This document shows positions 1 to 11,990 of a stretch of DNA of 64,000 nucleotides, one piece after another. Made by a program: the position numbers and the translations under genes. The DNA lies in contig VXCM01001413.1 of the NCBI GenBank assembly GCA_014773175.1, positions 63,842-127,841 on the forward strand. The letters run 5' to 3'. Position 1 is the first letter of the stretch; each line of letters starts with the position of its first letter. The notes below the pieces were generated by a model. That model was not told the origin of the DNA, did no database searches, and saw only the letters and a program-made list of their open reading frames with translations. The stretch is from Lucifuga dentata (lineage: Eukaryota; Chordata; Actinopteri; Ophidiiformes; Bythitidae).

Positions 1-1165
1 GCTTGCACTAAATTATAAAGAGAAATATAAATATTATGTGGAATGTAACAGATAGAATACAACATGCAAGGAGTAGGTTTGCTTTACACCCTTAGTAAAT
101 CTACATAGTTTCTGCAGTGTTTTGAATTTGTTTCATTGAAAAAAGAAAAAAAAAATACATATAGTCAAAACTCACATATCCTATATTCCCTGAATCTACT
201 CTACATTTCAAGTAAAAACTGGTGCATAGATCTTCTTTGCATCAAAACACTGAAGTGGAAATATATAACAGAGAATAATTTTCCTGTTTTTTTTCCCCGC
301 TCTTCATCTCATCTCATCATCTACTTATCACTTCATTCATTTTGCACTCCACACATTCTTGCAATCATTTATACAGCAGATTATTGCTCCTGTCTCTTCA
401 AGATAAAATTAATTAAATCCTCACCTATTTCTTCCCAAAGCTTATGGGTGAGGCTGGTATATTACCATGTTTATATGACACCCATCCTCCTGTAAACTCC
501 AGAGAGCAGAAACATGGGCAGCCAGCCTATAAAACATGGCACGCTCCCCAGATCCAAGTTTTTATGAGAATAAAGACAACAGGCTTTAAATCAGACCTTA
601 ACTGGGATGGAAGAGTACTGAGAAACGTCATGTACACGTCATGTCCTCTGATGAGTTCATTTGACACCATTTTGTAATTATGTTATGAAAAAATAAGCCT
701 ACATATTTCAGTTGATTTTCTTTTAAATCTATTTTCCACTTATATAAAAAGTCTGATTTGATTTTACTCTAGTATTCCATTACTTCAGTTGTAGATTTAA
801 TTATGTGGTTGTCCTGTTTTGTTTTGATTATATTCACTGAATACCATCTGGTATTCATTGGTTTAAAAGGTTAAATATGTCTCATTTGTGGGTGTAGTGA
901 CAAATGATTACTTTGAAATATCCATAGTACCGCAGGCTATTTTTCCCCCTCTTCCACATCAGTTATCCACACTGTCCCTGTCTACTTGCCAAGCTAGCTT
1001 TTGTTTAAAACAGGAGAAATAATGTGGTCAGGTCTCAAAGCAGCTTTTACCCGTAGGTGCAGAGAGGGCAACATAAGATTGCTCATGTTATATTTGCTTT
1101 CTGTGTCTGGGGGGATGCTATCAATCAGAAGCGAGAGGAGAAAATAATAATAACACTCTAGTGAG
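1..1165. other. Non-coding stretch, nothing recognised
   Basis: AT-rich sequence with short frames only. No splice-bounded exon, repeat family or RNA gene was recognised. Confidence 0.5.
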
Positions 1166-1201
1166 AAAAAAAAAAAAAAAAANAAAAAAAAAAAAAAAAA
1201 A
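1166..1201. repeat. Poly(A) run with single-N gap
   Basis: A run of A interrupted by one N at 1183. The run length is unreliable because the N probably marks a join between two contig ends. Confidence 0.9.
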
Positions 1202-3823
1202 CAGCCCCCTGCAAATGGTTGGATCAAATGACAGGTGGGTGAACACTGATAGCAAAGAGAAACATGAAGACAAACCAGGTTATGAAATCAACAAGGCTCA
1301 GAGGAGCTAGCACTCATCTGTCACTGATTGCCCCTGTTTCAACATCACTCGGCTAGCTACCTAGCTGACAGAGTCTGCAGTTACAGCATTATCCTGCTTG
1401 AGATGTGAGGTATAATAATTATTAGTGTTCACGTTGTACTCATATCCATTTTCCTTTACCACTGATCAGTTTGGGGTCTATTTTTCTGAATTAAAGTCAA
1501 AGGTGCACAAATCAAGTCTACACTATTAACTGATATTGGCTTATTTTTGTGGCTCATGTAACCCTGTGGCTTAGATGGAAATGGTGTGGGAGTAGGAGGA
1601 TTACGCTATTAGGCATGGTAGGTGAGGTAACAGTCATCATGTCAAATGACCAAACTGCATGCTTTGCACCACTGTGCTCTTTGACTACTTTATGATGGAG
1701 GAGCAGCCTGCAGGAAGTACTGTAGGTGCTGCAGCACCTCCTGTTGGTGCTTAAAATAAAATTAGCAAGAGATTTGACCAAGATGGCATGAAAACAGCAC
1801 CTCTCAGAGACAGGGTTAGGGTTAGGGTTAGGATTAAGGCAACCAACTAAGTAAAAACCATAAACGTAGAATCTTTTCATCTTTCCTTTGCACTTTGACA
1901 AAGTCCAACAAACTTCAGCTGTCCCACTTGGAGGCGGCTTTGGTGATTTTCCCTATAACAATGTTAAAGATAAAGCTGCAAGTACATTGAAACTCAGTCC
2001 ACAAACAACGGCTATTTCAAAAACACAGTCTGAATACAGACAACAGTGACAAGCACAAAAAAAAACAAAAAACAAAAAAAAACTTATACACTTTGCTCTC
2101 ATACGTGTTCAGAGATATTTTGGACATTTAGGTCTGGTCATTGATGCCCTAATGAGGCTCATCATCAGTGGAAGTCCATGGAGAAATGCCACAAATGAAG
2201 TTCTGAACACTCATACCATTATACATATTTATTCACATTATACATTGTTTACCATTTCCATAGTGTTCAGCACAACAGATTACATGCAAGCACTTTGCAT
2301 AATCAAAGTCTCCCCAGTAGCTTTAAATGACAAACCAGGTTATGAAATCAACCAAATCAATTATTTTAATTGGACTAATAATTCAATTAAAACAAGTACA
2401 TTACTCACCCACATTATTATTTTAAACCAGTGCAAAAAAAGCAATTTTCACTTTATTTCTTAAAATCAAATAATAGTTATTTGTAGCCACTTAATTTACA
2501 GCTCTTGGCTTATTTGTGAGAAGTTGTCATGTCATCCATAGTTTTGCTTGTCACAGTCGCTCACCTTTAAGAGAGTCCAGTGTTACCAAGACTGGAGTCA
2601 TACAGGAAGCCAATTTCTTCTTATATAATGAAAAGAAAGTCACAACAGTTTCCTGGGTCGCTGACTGAAGGCAACACATTCTGCCATCTACCTGCACAGT
2701 ACGTTTTCAGCTCTCTGATCCTGCTCTTTGACTTTTTTAAGACACAAAGGAAAATGGGTATAATTAAAGTTGGGGTTGAGGGAGGCAGGCACAATGTGGA
2801 GGAACTTAGACACCAACCTTGGCCAGTCTATAATTAATTTGCTTTCAGGGCTTTACCATCTGGTCTCTGTATAACAGCACCTTCTGTAACAGGTTCACCT
2901 TACATCCTGAAAGACTTGTTGTGTTATTAATCATTAGATTTGGGATAATGCCTGGTCTAAATTGTAACTAAACCCATCATAAATCAAAACTTATTTTGCA
3001 TCTACTGTCAGGAATTGTGATCAGCACCTGCCTACTTGGTTGGTTTTTAAGAAGAACGTTATGCTTCACTTCTCCCAGATATTTTCTAAATCCCAGAAAG
3101 GCTTCAACAGTAAATTAATCTCTCAAAGGATGTCCTTGCATGTCTCCCTCTCACCACCTCCATTTATGTAGAGGTGAGAGTCAAAAGAAAAGTATAAAAA
3201 AAAAGAAAATAAAAGAAGAAGACGAAGTCATTTAGCAGCTGCAACAGAGGATTATATTTATTTCAAAGGAGAACTGAGAGTGTAATCCATTTAGCATTTG
3301 GGTGTCTCCGCCCTTGGGGAACAAGAGGCCCTCATAACCAGAGTGTTTAAGCAGTCATCATGGCCTCGCAGAGTAATGTTCAGTCTCATTACCACTTAAC
3401 GGCCTTATTAAAGTCCAGCTCCAAACCCATACATGACATCAAATGTGTTCTATTAAATTGTGACATCTTGTACAAAGTTGTAGAAGCTGTTAAATCCAAT
3501 GGTGAGGAAAAGGCTCAACAGAAATGACAAAACCTATTGGATAGTTTGTTTTATTTTATTATTATTTTATCTGAGATTCATTTAGAAAATTAGAACAGCC
3601 TGTGGTGATTGTGAAAAGCTTACTATGAATACTCCCCTCGAGGAAGAGTCTTAGCTTCCCACATGATCATTAACCATAAATATCAAAGTCTCTTGACCCA
3701 ATCGTTTCTAGTGCAGTCGAGCTAATGCAGCTTAATTAAAATCCTCTTAAGAATCACTACTGGTGACCTCTGGATGAGGACGTCTGGATCTTCACTGTCA
3801 AACTTCTCTCATTACCCTTTACA
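1202..3823. other. Non-coding stretch, nothing recognised
   Basis: No gene was recognised. It contains a short telomere-like tract (1812-1832), A-rich runs near 2058-2090, and a 24-bp exact match between 1269-1292 and 2329-2352 (starts gacaaaccagg). That match is too short to assign to a family. Confidence 0.5.
1812..1832 (+). repeat. Short interstitial TTAGGG-type tract
   Basis: About three and a half copies of the vertebrate telomere hexamer are visible. This is too short to imply a chromosome end or fusion and is probably an incidental simple repeat. Confidence 0.7.
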
Positions 3824-3827
3824 GTAA

Positions 3828-4250
3828 AGAAACATACCAGCAATTTTGTATGTTTGAGCCCAATAAATACTATCTGCATAAATGTTACATTACTGTCAAC
3901 CATTTTCCAAAACATGTTACTGGAGCAGTACATGTTAGAATTATTTTTTTTCCTGTATTCAGGACTGCCATTGGTTTCAGTTCATTCCATATATAAAAAT
4001 CAATATTCTTGGAACATGCTTGAGATAGAATCATCATAGTGAACAAAGTGTCTATTAGTTTTTTTGAAGTAACTTTATTTAATATACGGAAGAAAATGTA
4101 TCTCTCCTTCAGGGAATACAGTCCTAGAAGAAGACTGGTTTTACCAAACAATTTAAATGACCATGCTTTCTACATGCATGTTAGCAGGTGAAACACTGAT
4201 TTGGTGTATCACCTGAGCATTTGATTTTTGAACGATTAGGTCAAAAATTA
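3828..4250 (+). mobile_element. TTAA-type miniature element, copy 1 (3' truncated)
   Basis: The left end (acataccagcaattttg, then gagcccaataaatac) matches the terminal sequence of the family seen complete at 50518-51099. The internal landmarks follow in the same order: ccatt..ccaaaacat, the 'ggtttcagttcattc' block, and the 'cagggaatacagtcc' block. Similarity is lost after about 4250, so the right terminal repeat is missing. The expected TTAA at the left edge reads GTAA. It has no coding capacity. Confidence 0.8.
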
Positions 4251-5853
4251 AGACCTGTGTTTGTCTCACAGGTGTTAGTGATCAGTAAATATGATATTCA
4301 ACCTCCCTGTGTTGATCAGTCAGTATGTAAGGGGCAAGTTTTGATCAGAACTCACACACATTCTAATGGCACCGCGCCTCTTCCTCAAGCCTCATCCAAT
4401 GCACTCAGGCTCTCTCTCGCATGGCACACATACCACACCCACCTCCCATGGACTGGACTTCCAGTGTGTGGATCTTCTCTCTTGTGTTAACTTCAATCTC
4501 TTAAAATGTGGAGATCTAAAGGAGAGAATTTAGGTTTCCTTTGGTGCTAACATGTCAATTTTTTCAATCTTCATTGGCTTTTACCTGTGAAATCCCTGAC
4601 AACAGCATCGGTAATAGGACACCAATGCGCTGATTAACATGAGGGAAGCTGTATGACTGAGGTTCAATTATGATGGTGCTAATTTATAGTGAAGCTGTGT
4701 AGTTTCTGTGATTTTTTTGTTTAAATAAATTCCTCTTTTTTTCTAGATTGGTTGGAAGATTTATACGCAGTTAAATGGCTTTGTGTTGCTGTTGTCAAGA
4801 TATTTTTTCTTTGATTCAATAGCTTTTCTAAGAAAACTCACATACATCAAGAATGTGTTTACGTAATTACTGCACATCTACTTGAAATCATGTTCTGAAA
4901 GCTCCATCATATTGCTGAACCTCAGCAAATTCCTGGGAGTTATATTCACACCAAAGCTTTTAGTCACAGCCTTACAATGAAAAGCCAGTCATGAACAGGA
5001 ACATGATGTTTGATCCCATGCCTTTTATTAGATTTTTCCTCAAAATACATCAGGGACACTTGGAATAGGAACAATTCCCCAGAGGCATTTCCACTATATA
5101 TCAGTAGTAGTCATGACATTTAAATGTCACACAAAATTAGGACCTTGCATTACCACCACACTTGGAGCTCGTCCTTACACATCCCTTCATAAGTAGAGTG
5201 CCATTCTGTCCTGTGTTACACAAAAGGCAATCCATAGTGATCTTGGGGGAGTAGAGGAGAGCTGCAGTACGAGCACCAGAAAGCCCTTCAGTGGAGGCAG
5301 AGCACTAAATGCAGAGCTCGCTGTCCAACGTGCACCTTTCTTTCTCCAGCCTCCCTACCTCTTTCTCCTGGCAAATTATTTGGAGAGGGATGGATCATGT
5401 GGAGTGACACCCCAGTTATCTGGCAGAAGATCACACAGATGGGCTAGACTGAGCCAGCTGAACCCACAGGCAGCTGGGAGTGATGATGCACAGGATGCTT
5501 CCTATCAACAGGATGTACTGTAGCACAGAAGCTTCACAGGCTGACATGCCAGACAGAGCCACTGAAGGAGGACCCGCAAAGAGACCAAAGAGAACGAGGG
5601 AACATAGACAGGGCAGCGAGATCAACTGGAGGGATTCCAATCTGTAGAACTGAGTGAGGAGTTGAAGTGGGAAATGAGAGAAGAAAGGGAGGTGAAGCGG
5701 GAGACATACAAAGAAAAAAAAATAACAGCGCAACAAACAAACATCCTTGAAGAAGAGAAAATGAAAGGTGAGCTTTGTTGGTGATTTCTAAAGCAGTAAG
5801 GTAAAGTGGAGGTGTATGAAAGGAAAATTTAATAAACAAATGGGTAAAGGACA
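4251..5853. other. Non-coding stretch, nothing recognised
   Basis: No repeat family or exon was recognised. Open frames on the minus strand near 5431-5854 are pyrimidine-rich reverse complements without domain-like sequence. Confidence 0.45.
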
Positions 5854-5857
5854 TTAA

Positions 5858-6550
5858 CCTTTAAATGCATGAGGCATTTTCCATCCAGTCATACATATGT
5901 CGGGTCGCTAGAGACCTGTAACTTACGCAACACAAATTGAGCTACAAAGTGAAACATTTTTGCTTGTAAACTTTGCAGAACATTTTATGAATAATAACAA
6001 ACCCACAAAAAAAAAAAAAAAAAAAATTACTATATTATATTATTACGATGACTTAGATCCCATCATCAAAGCCAGTGCATCACAGCGATGCTGCTCTGCA
6101 GTGAAGCTCTTAACATGGCGCTGCAGCATCTTTCTGTAGCAGTAAGCTAGCAGCAGAGTTTACAGCATAAACAGCCTTCTTCCTCCTAGTTTCAGTGTTT
6201 GTTCATCATATCAGTGATACTACTGCGCCACCTAAGGACCAAAGTTGAAAACACAACTATTACCTGCTGCCTATTTACCAGGAAAAAAAAAAAAAAAAGN
6301 GAAAAAAAAAAAAAAAAGTGACACTCTTACATACCTCAGGTCCACAGTGACCCTATACACTTTCCAGCAAAAAACATTAGAAAAACAACTATTTTAATCA
6401 ATTTTGACAACTTGAAACCATAAAACTGTTAAAAACAAAGAGTTTGAGGAATACCAGGGGGTTGAGGGCTTAATTGAAAACAAATGAATGAATTAGAGGT
6501 GTGGTAACGTCATCCTGGGTCGCTAAAGACCCATCCTATGCATTTAATGG
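5858..6550. mobile_element. Non-autonomous piggyBac-like element
   Basis: TTAA lies on both sides (5854-5857 and 6551-6554), the piggyBac target duplication. The left end reads CCTTTAAATGCATGAGG and the right end, reverse-complemented, reads CCATTAAATGCATAGG. These are short terminal inverted repeats starting CC, as expected for piggyBac. Subterminal copies of a small palindrome (GGTC..GACC) sit at 5902-5916 and 6517-6532. There is no transposase frame. An A-run with a single-N gap at 6300 inflates the interior. Termini and target site are seen directly; family assignment follows from them. Confidence 0.75.
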
Positions 6551-6554
6551 TTAA

Positions 6555-7070
6555 AGGAAGACGGGAAAATGTATTTGAAATACAGAACACATGAGTCTTT
6601 TTTCAAAAGAAATTGAAATGGTTGGAGGGTCTGGGGGTGGAGGTGAGGCTAGTTTGTTTGACATTTCATTTAATGCACCAGTATGTCATATTATTACAGA
6701 CACCAAGTCTCTTTACTATAGTGTTTGATAATGAGGCTTTAATGAAGCAAGAGCATGAAGTTAATTGCAAATAAGGAAGCAGTGGATTTTTTTTTTTTTT
6801 TTAAGGATATAAGTGGAAATTACTTAAAGTGTAGAGGTTTTAGACTGGATTATTATTAACTGTCTTATTTTTCTTTCTTCTCTTTCTACATACCACCTAA
6901 ATTTAAGGTGTCCAACATATTTGAGTCACAGCTCATGAATGCAAAAAGCATTGTCGACAGAAACATCCAAAACCCAAGAAATAAGTCCTTCAGATAATTA
7001 TTTCTCAGCAAGCCTTTACCAATTTTTGTGTCTTGAAACTTAGTATGCATTTGCAAACTTGTGCAAATTC
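6555..7070. other. Non-coding stretch, nothing recognised
   Basis: AT-rich, with a poly(T) run near 6787-6802. No feature was recognised. Confidence 0.5.
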
Positions 7071-7567
7071 ATGATGCTGGTGATTTTGTCATGTTGAAGC
7101 CCAATAAATACGACCCACATAAACATTAAGTTACTGATAACCATTTCTCAAAATATAAAACTGTATTTTGTATCCTATTATTTTGCCAAATCCCCTAATT
7201 TTTCAAAATCAAATGTTCAGGTCATATAACCAACTTAAAATTCAGTGTTTTGTCTGCTAACACATATGTTCAAATATAGAATATATGGTCGTTTTTAAAT
7301 TCTGTAAAAGCTGTGTCCTACTGGGACTATATTCCCTGGCGGACATATACATTTTCTTCTGTGCTACTCCGTGTTGCACCAGTTAAAAAAAGTTAACGTA
7401 ACAAAAATTTTAAGACGTTGTGTTCACTGTGATTGATTACTCACCTCAAGCATGTTTCAAGTCTCTACAAGCTGATTTTAATAGCATATGGATTAACAGA
7501 ATTAATGGAAACCAGTGGCAGTCTGAAAGATAGGGAAAAACTATTTCAAAACCACTGGTATGGTCCT
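7071..7567 (-). mobile_element. TTAA-type miniature element, copy 2
   Basis: A near-complete copy in the opposite orientation to copy 1. It starts with gctggtgattttg and the gcccaataaatac motif and ends with ccactggtatggtcct followed by TTAA at 7568-7571. Compared with the copy at 32832 it lacks the subterminal part of the right arm (the tract before the final ccactggtatgg). It has no coding capacity. Confidence 0.82.
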
Positions 7568-7571
7568 TTAA

Positions 7572-8661
7572 AAGCTTGCTGGCACTCCTGATACTTTGAC
7601 TGCTGTATCATTTAGGGGCATATTGTAAATTTGACTAAATCAACAAAAATTAATAAACATAAATAAAATTCACTTGTTTTACAAACTGGGTTTTGTTATA
7701 GTTTTTATAAATGTTCATAATAATTCACATGGTGACTGTAGAGACAGGACGAGAGCTCCACTGGAAACACTTTTACAGACACTTTGCTTTTCAGGCACAA
7801 TTACATCATTGCAGATATGAGCGTTTGGATGCACAGGACTATGAATCATTGCCATCTGCCTACGTGCCAGCCATGCATGGTATATTGTCAGTGATTAGTT
7901 CTTGGCATGTGCTACAACTCCTTCTCTGGCAGCAGGAAAGACTAAAAACACCAAAAGCAAATAGGGCAGCGCATAGTTGAACAATATTAAAATCCCACCC
8001 ATACAAAACATCTTTAAATTCCATGCAATACTATGCTACTGAATCTGTGTGGCTGTTTGCCTTTTGTACACACAGCTGTATTTGTTAGATTGTAAAAGCA
8101 AAAGCACAGAATATGCTCAATGGTTGCAAATGGCATGATTACATTAGCAGAAAACATTTCATGTTTCTGTTAAATACCATTAGCATGTGATGATAACTGT
8201 GTTCAGGGAGTTCTTGTGTTAAGTGTTGTAATTTACATTTTTTTGTGTGTGTCCACACAGTTCTTAAATCTGCCCTATTTGCTTCTTGGAGATTTTCTGT
8301 ATTTGACAAACCCCTGTGAGTGGGAGTGAACCTGTACACTCAGCTATGGCTTACACAGTACTTGTAGGAGGAAATAGCAAAAAATTATAGTATACAGAAC
8401 AGAGCTGTAATGAAACACTGAGTGTCCCTTACTGACTGAAGAGATGTCTTGTCTGCATTCATTTCTTTGAGGCTGCTGTTGCTGGAGAACTTGAACTCTC
8501 CAGGTATGAATACTTAACTTTGGTGCAAAACAGCCACATAAAACCCTGTGATTCTGAGGGCTGATGCCAACCATGACAGTTATTGTGGACATTTCTTTGT
8601 TGTAAAATGTTTTTCATAGTTGTGTGAGATGTATCACAACATTGTTGTGGCCATTGTGGAA
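7572..8661. other. Non-coding stretch, nothing recognised
   Basis: Short frames on both strands (for example near 7711-7980 and 8344-8689) have no recognisable domain and no repeat match inside the window. Confidence 0.45.
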
Positions 8662-8821
8662 TTAAAAGATCATACCGGTGATTTTGCATGTTTAAGCACA
8701 GTAAATACTACTACATGTTACGTATTTTAGCTTTCCTGTTATTTTGCCAAATCTAATATTTCAAAATCAAATGTTCAGCAGATACACCCACCTTAAAATT
8801 CAATGTTTTGCTGCTAACACA

Positions 8822-9584
8822 TCTAACTATAAAGACAGAATCTCTGTCTGTCTATGGCACCAATATCTCTTGAACCCGGTACTGTATTAAGTTGAAATTC
8901 AGCAGGTTCATTGCTCAGGACCCAAGGACATGTAGTGTTGCGTGTGAAGTTGTTTGGATGAGCAGTTCTCGAATTGAGCTGCACCGGTAAAATGTAGTTT
9001 GCGTGGCAGGATATGCTCTGGGCGCGACAGCAAGATACGTTCTGGGTGCACAGCATATGCTCCAGTCCAGTGCCGCAGTCTCAACCTGACTCTGTACAGC
9101 AAACAAAGCTAGCTCACGAGGAGCTCACGAGAACGTGCAGAAGTTGTTTGAGAAGTTGAAGCTGTTTTGACAGCGCTGAACAAGTAAAAGGGTAGTTATA
9201 TTATATTGGAAGCTCAAGTTTATGTTGTACTGGTGCTGACAGTAGCTAACAATTCTACCAGGGCACAATGGTATTGTTAGCAACCACAACAGGTAGCGTT
9301 ACTAACCTACGATAGCCATGCTGCTACTGTTGTTAGCCACCAAACACAACTACGCTAACTTCATATTATTTGCAGTTACAGATCAATAGTTAGTTGTTGA
9401 ATACTGAAGGTAAACAGAGTTGGAAGAGTTTCTGACCCATTCCGAACAGGCATGTTTTGAATGGATACTGCTCGATAAAGCTAGCTCACGAGGACGTGCA
9501 CAACAAAATAATGGCAGGCTGTGGCACACACCATAAAGTCCAGCCCATTCCAAACAGGCACGTTTTGAACGGGCACTGCACTAG
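8822..9584 (+). mobile_element. Non-autonomous Helitron, copy 1 (long variant)
   Basis: It begins TCTAACTATAAAG and ends GCACTGCACTAG. A hairpin (GCCCATTC / GAACGGGC, one mismatch) lies ten bases before the CTAG end. It is inserted between A (8821) and T (9585) without target duplication. These are the structural hallmarks of Helitrons, which replicate by a rolling-circle mechanism. At 763 bp it is about twice as long as the other copies. The extra part (about 9120-9480) includes a second, degraded 3'-end-like sequence at about 9435-9474. There is no Rep/helicase coding sequence. Confidence 0.85.
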
Positions 9585-9588
9585 TATG

Positions 9589-9923
9589 AATGAATGAATG
9601 AATGAATGAATGGGTCTTTATTTATGTGTCTTTACCTAAATGGCCCACCCCATATGGGGTTACAAAACACAGTAAACATAATATTTCATTTCATTTCATT
9701 TCCGGTTCAGAAAACAAACTTATTGCAAACACATAAGAGGATATCTTCATGGATACAGTGCATGTTTTCTCAAGTTCCATGCCTTTCTCCAAATAATTGG
9801 CAAAAGAAAAAATATTTGTTTGAATGTTATAGTCATCCATCAAAAAATAATTACATGCCTCATCTCTCATGGCTCTTATTATTGAATAGGCTAGTTCTTG
9901 GGACATGATACATAGGACAATAG
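9589..9923 (-). mobile_element. 3' end of a non-LTR retroelement (LINE or SINE) with ATTC tail
   Basis: A 335-bp insertion is flanked by a perfect 9-bp duplication, actagtatg, at 9580-9588 and 9924-9932. Read on the minus strand it ends with an AATAAA-type signal (aaataaagaccc) and a tail of ATTC repeats, typical of target-primed reverse transcription. A 71-residue minus-strand frame (9691-9906) shows no reverse transcriptase motif and is probably 3' untranslated sequence. The source family was not identified. Confidence 0.75.
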
Positions 9924-10110
9924 ACTAGTATGTCCAAATGTGGAATGGACTGTCATTTTTAATTTCTTGGTAAAAGCCATCTTCTCCTGGATTATATTCT
10001 TTGGCGGAGACATGCATTTTCTTCCATGCAGCTCCATGTTGGACTGGTTAAATAAAGTTACTTAGACAAAAAAATTTAACAGATGTTGTGTTTGCTGAGT
10101 TGGTTTACTT

Positions 10111-11264
10111 ACAGAGCTATTAAATAAAATGATGATAAAACGTTGGGACACTGCCTGAACATCGTATTTTCTTTGAAAGTATGTTTTTCAGACGTTTTTC
10201 CTACAATACACATTTTTATAGCTGTGTGCCTTTTAGCTTGTAAATATGAACGAAAAACATAATTTAATTTTTGCTGTAATGACACTCCTCATTGTAAAAC
10301 TGATTCACTGTTATTATGTAACGTTTTAAATCAACAGAAGCAGGCCAATAAAACATCTACTTTCTAATTCTTGTTGAGCGAACTCTTCAACTTCAGCCTA
10401 GTTAGTATTTCTTGTGAGGAAGTATGCTACATTAAATGTTGGGATTTACAATGGGAGTAAATGGGCTCCTGATAAAGTTGGAACATTGCATCATAAATTT
10501 GGTAATCAAAATATAAAATGTGCTCCTGATGAAGCTGGAACATTGCATCATAAATTTGATAGTCAAAAATATTACCACTATTTTTTTTTTTTTTTTTTTT
10601 TTTTTTTTGTTCCCCTACACATCAGAGGCAAAAGAAGTTTATAGCAAGAACTCTGAAGAATGGACATGACCAGAAGAGTTAGAGGTTAAGGCTTGTGCAC
10701 TCATATGTTAACATGATCATGTAGTACATATTTACATATTTTCTTCTTCTTCTACTACATCAAAAAAATGTTTTATTTCAGCGGCATCTTACTTCAGTCC
10801 TGGCTCTGCTGTAGATATTTTTGACTTCTAGTCATCTCATGCATAAATTCTCACTCTTAGAAATACTTAAACGCCTTTAAATTTTAAGGTGACAAATAAT
10901 TTACTGCGTTGTAAGGTTAAATGATAAGTGTAAATATTGCCACTTCCACTTTAATGATCCAAAAGTCAAGAATTATGCTTAGCACATGGACTTCTTTCTT
11001 TTTTTTTTTTTTTTTTTTTTTTTACAAGGTCTTCTATAGTTCCATGGTTTTGTAGTGGTGTGGAACTACATGGAACTACATTTAGTGACCTTTTATGAAA
11101 CCTGATGACTACAACTTATAAATGTATAAATACAGGTTGAACATGTGTTCCTAGTCCAGTCTTATGCACATGGAATTTGTGTTTGGAATAGTGTAAGAAA
11201 TACTCAACAATTACTGCAACCTTAAATAAACAGAACTCTAAAGAATAAGGTAATTTGTTCATAT
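10111..11264. other. Non-coding stretch with poly(T) runs
   Basis: Poly(T) runs lie at about 10580-10608 and 10999-11023. A two-copy 57-bp tandem duplication lies at 10463-10577. No gene was recognised. Confidence 0.5.
10463..10577. repeat. Two-copy 57-bp tandem duplication
   Basis: The landmark gctcctgat occurs at 10465 and again at 10522, with closely similar sequence following each (ggaacattgcatcataaatt). The period of 57 keeps an open frame through both units, but no known domain is present. Confidence 0.7.
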
Positions 11265-11268
11265 TTAA

Positions 11269-11337
11269 AGAACCATACAAGTGATTTTGCATTCTGAGCC
11301 CAATAAATACATTTTGAATACATGTTATATTACTATC
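11269..11337. mobile_element. TTAA-type miniature element, copy 4 (end fragment)
   Basis: Only the terminal repeat and adjoining subterminal region remain: TTAA at 11265-11268, then agaaccatacaagtgatttt and gagcccaataaatac. Both ends of the family share this sequence, so orientation is not assigned. Confidence 0.75.
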
Positions 11338-11924
11338 TTTAGAGGCAAGCAGCAGAAATTAGCTTGTTTACAGGGTGTCTGAGTTTACGATTAAGGGCAC
11401 GATGAGTACCTCAAAAATCCAGAAGGAGCTCGGATTATAACTGAAGCTGAAAGGGCCAATTCAGATGGTTGAGGCAACTGATCAGGATGCTGCCTGGATT
11501 CGTCTCTCTCTGGAAGTATTACCAGCACGTCTGAGTTGGAGGAAACCCCCAGGCAAAAAGAGGAACATGCGGGGGAGGGGCCATGCATCCCATCTAGTCT
11601 GCATAGACCTCGATCTTCCAGGAGCAGGAGAACGTGGCTGAGGAGAAGGACTAAGCTACCTTACTTACCTTTCTGCTTCCATGACAAAACCTGTATATGC
11701 AGTGGAAATGTTTGGATGGATAGAATGCAAACACTTTCAAATTTGTATGAATTTTAATATCGAAGCATCAGAGCTCTAGAACTGAACTTGGTATAAGTTC
11801 AGGAGTTCATGAGATACACAAGGTGTACGTTAACACATAAAAATTTTTGTATTTATTTCCATTTCACATGACAACTCTGAAAAGATTTTTTTTAAATATA
11901 TATATATATTTTTAAAAAATCTGT
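11338..11924. other. Non-coding stretch, nothing recognised
   Basis: No feature was recognised. A palindromic AT tract near 11884-11922 precedes the GATA repeat. Confidence 0.45.

Positions 11925-11990
<66 letters not shown>
11925..11990 (+). repeat. (GATA)n microsatellite
   Basis: About sixteen uninterrupted copies of the tetramer, preceded by an AT-rich palindromic tract. Confidence 0.97.

Larger units (their letters stand above)
8666..10110 (-). mobile_element. TTAA-type miniature element, copy 3, interrupted
   Basis: The left end follows TTAA (8662-8665) and reads aagatcataccggtgatttt. The element runs to 8821, is interrupted by a Helitron (8822-9584) and a retroelement (9589-9923), and resumes at 9933 with tccaaatg. 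Joining the flanks reproduces the order seen in uninterrupted copy 2 (gctaacacat then atgt). The right end beyond about 10110 is lost. It provides the empty-site evidence for the Helitron insertion. Confidence 0.82.

Noticed and set aside
1812..1832. Telomere or chromosome-fusion signal
   Set aside because: Only about three and a half TTAGGG units, which is within the range of ordinary simple repeats.
1269..2352. 24-bp exact match between 1269-1292 and 2329-2352
   Set aside because: Surrounding sequence does not align. Too short to support a duplication or element.
5431..5854. Overlapping minus-strand frames rich in Leu/Pro/Phe
   Set aside because: They are translations of purine-rich DNA read backwards, with no domain.
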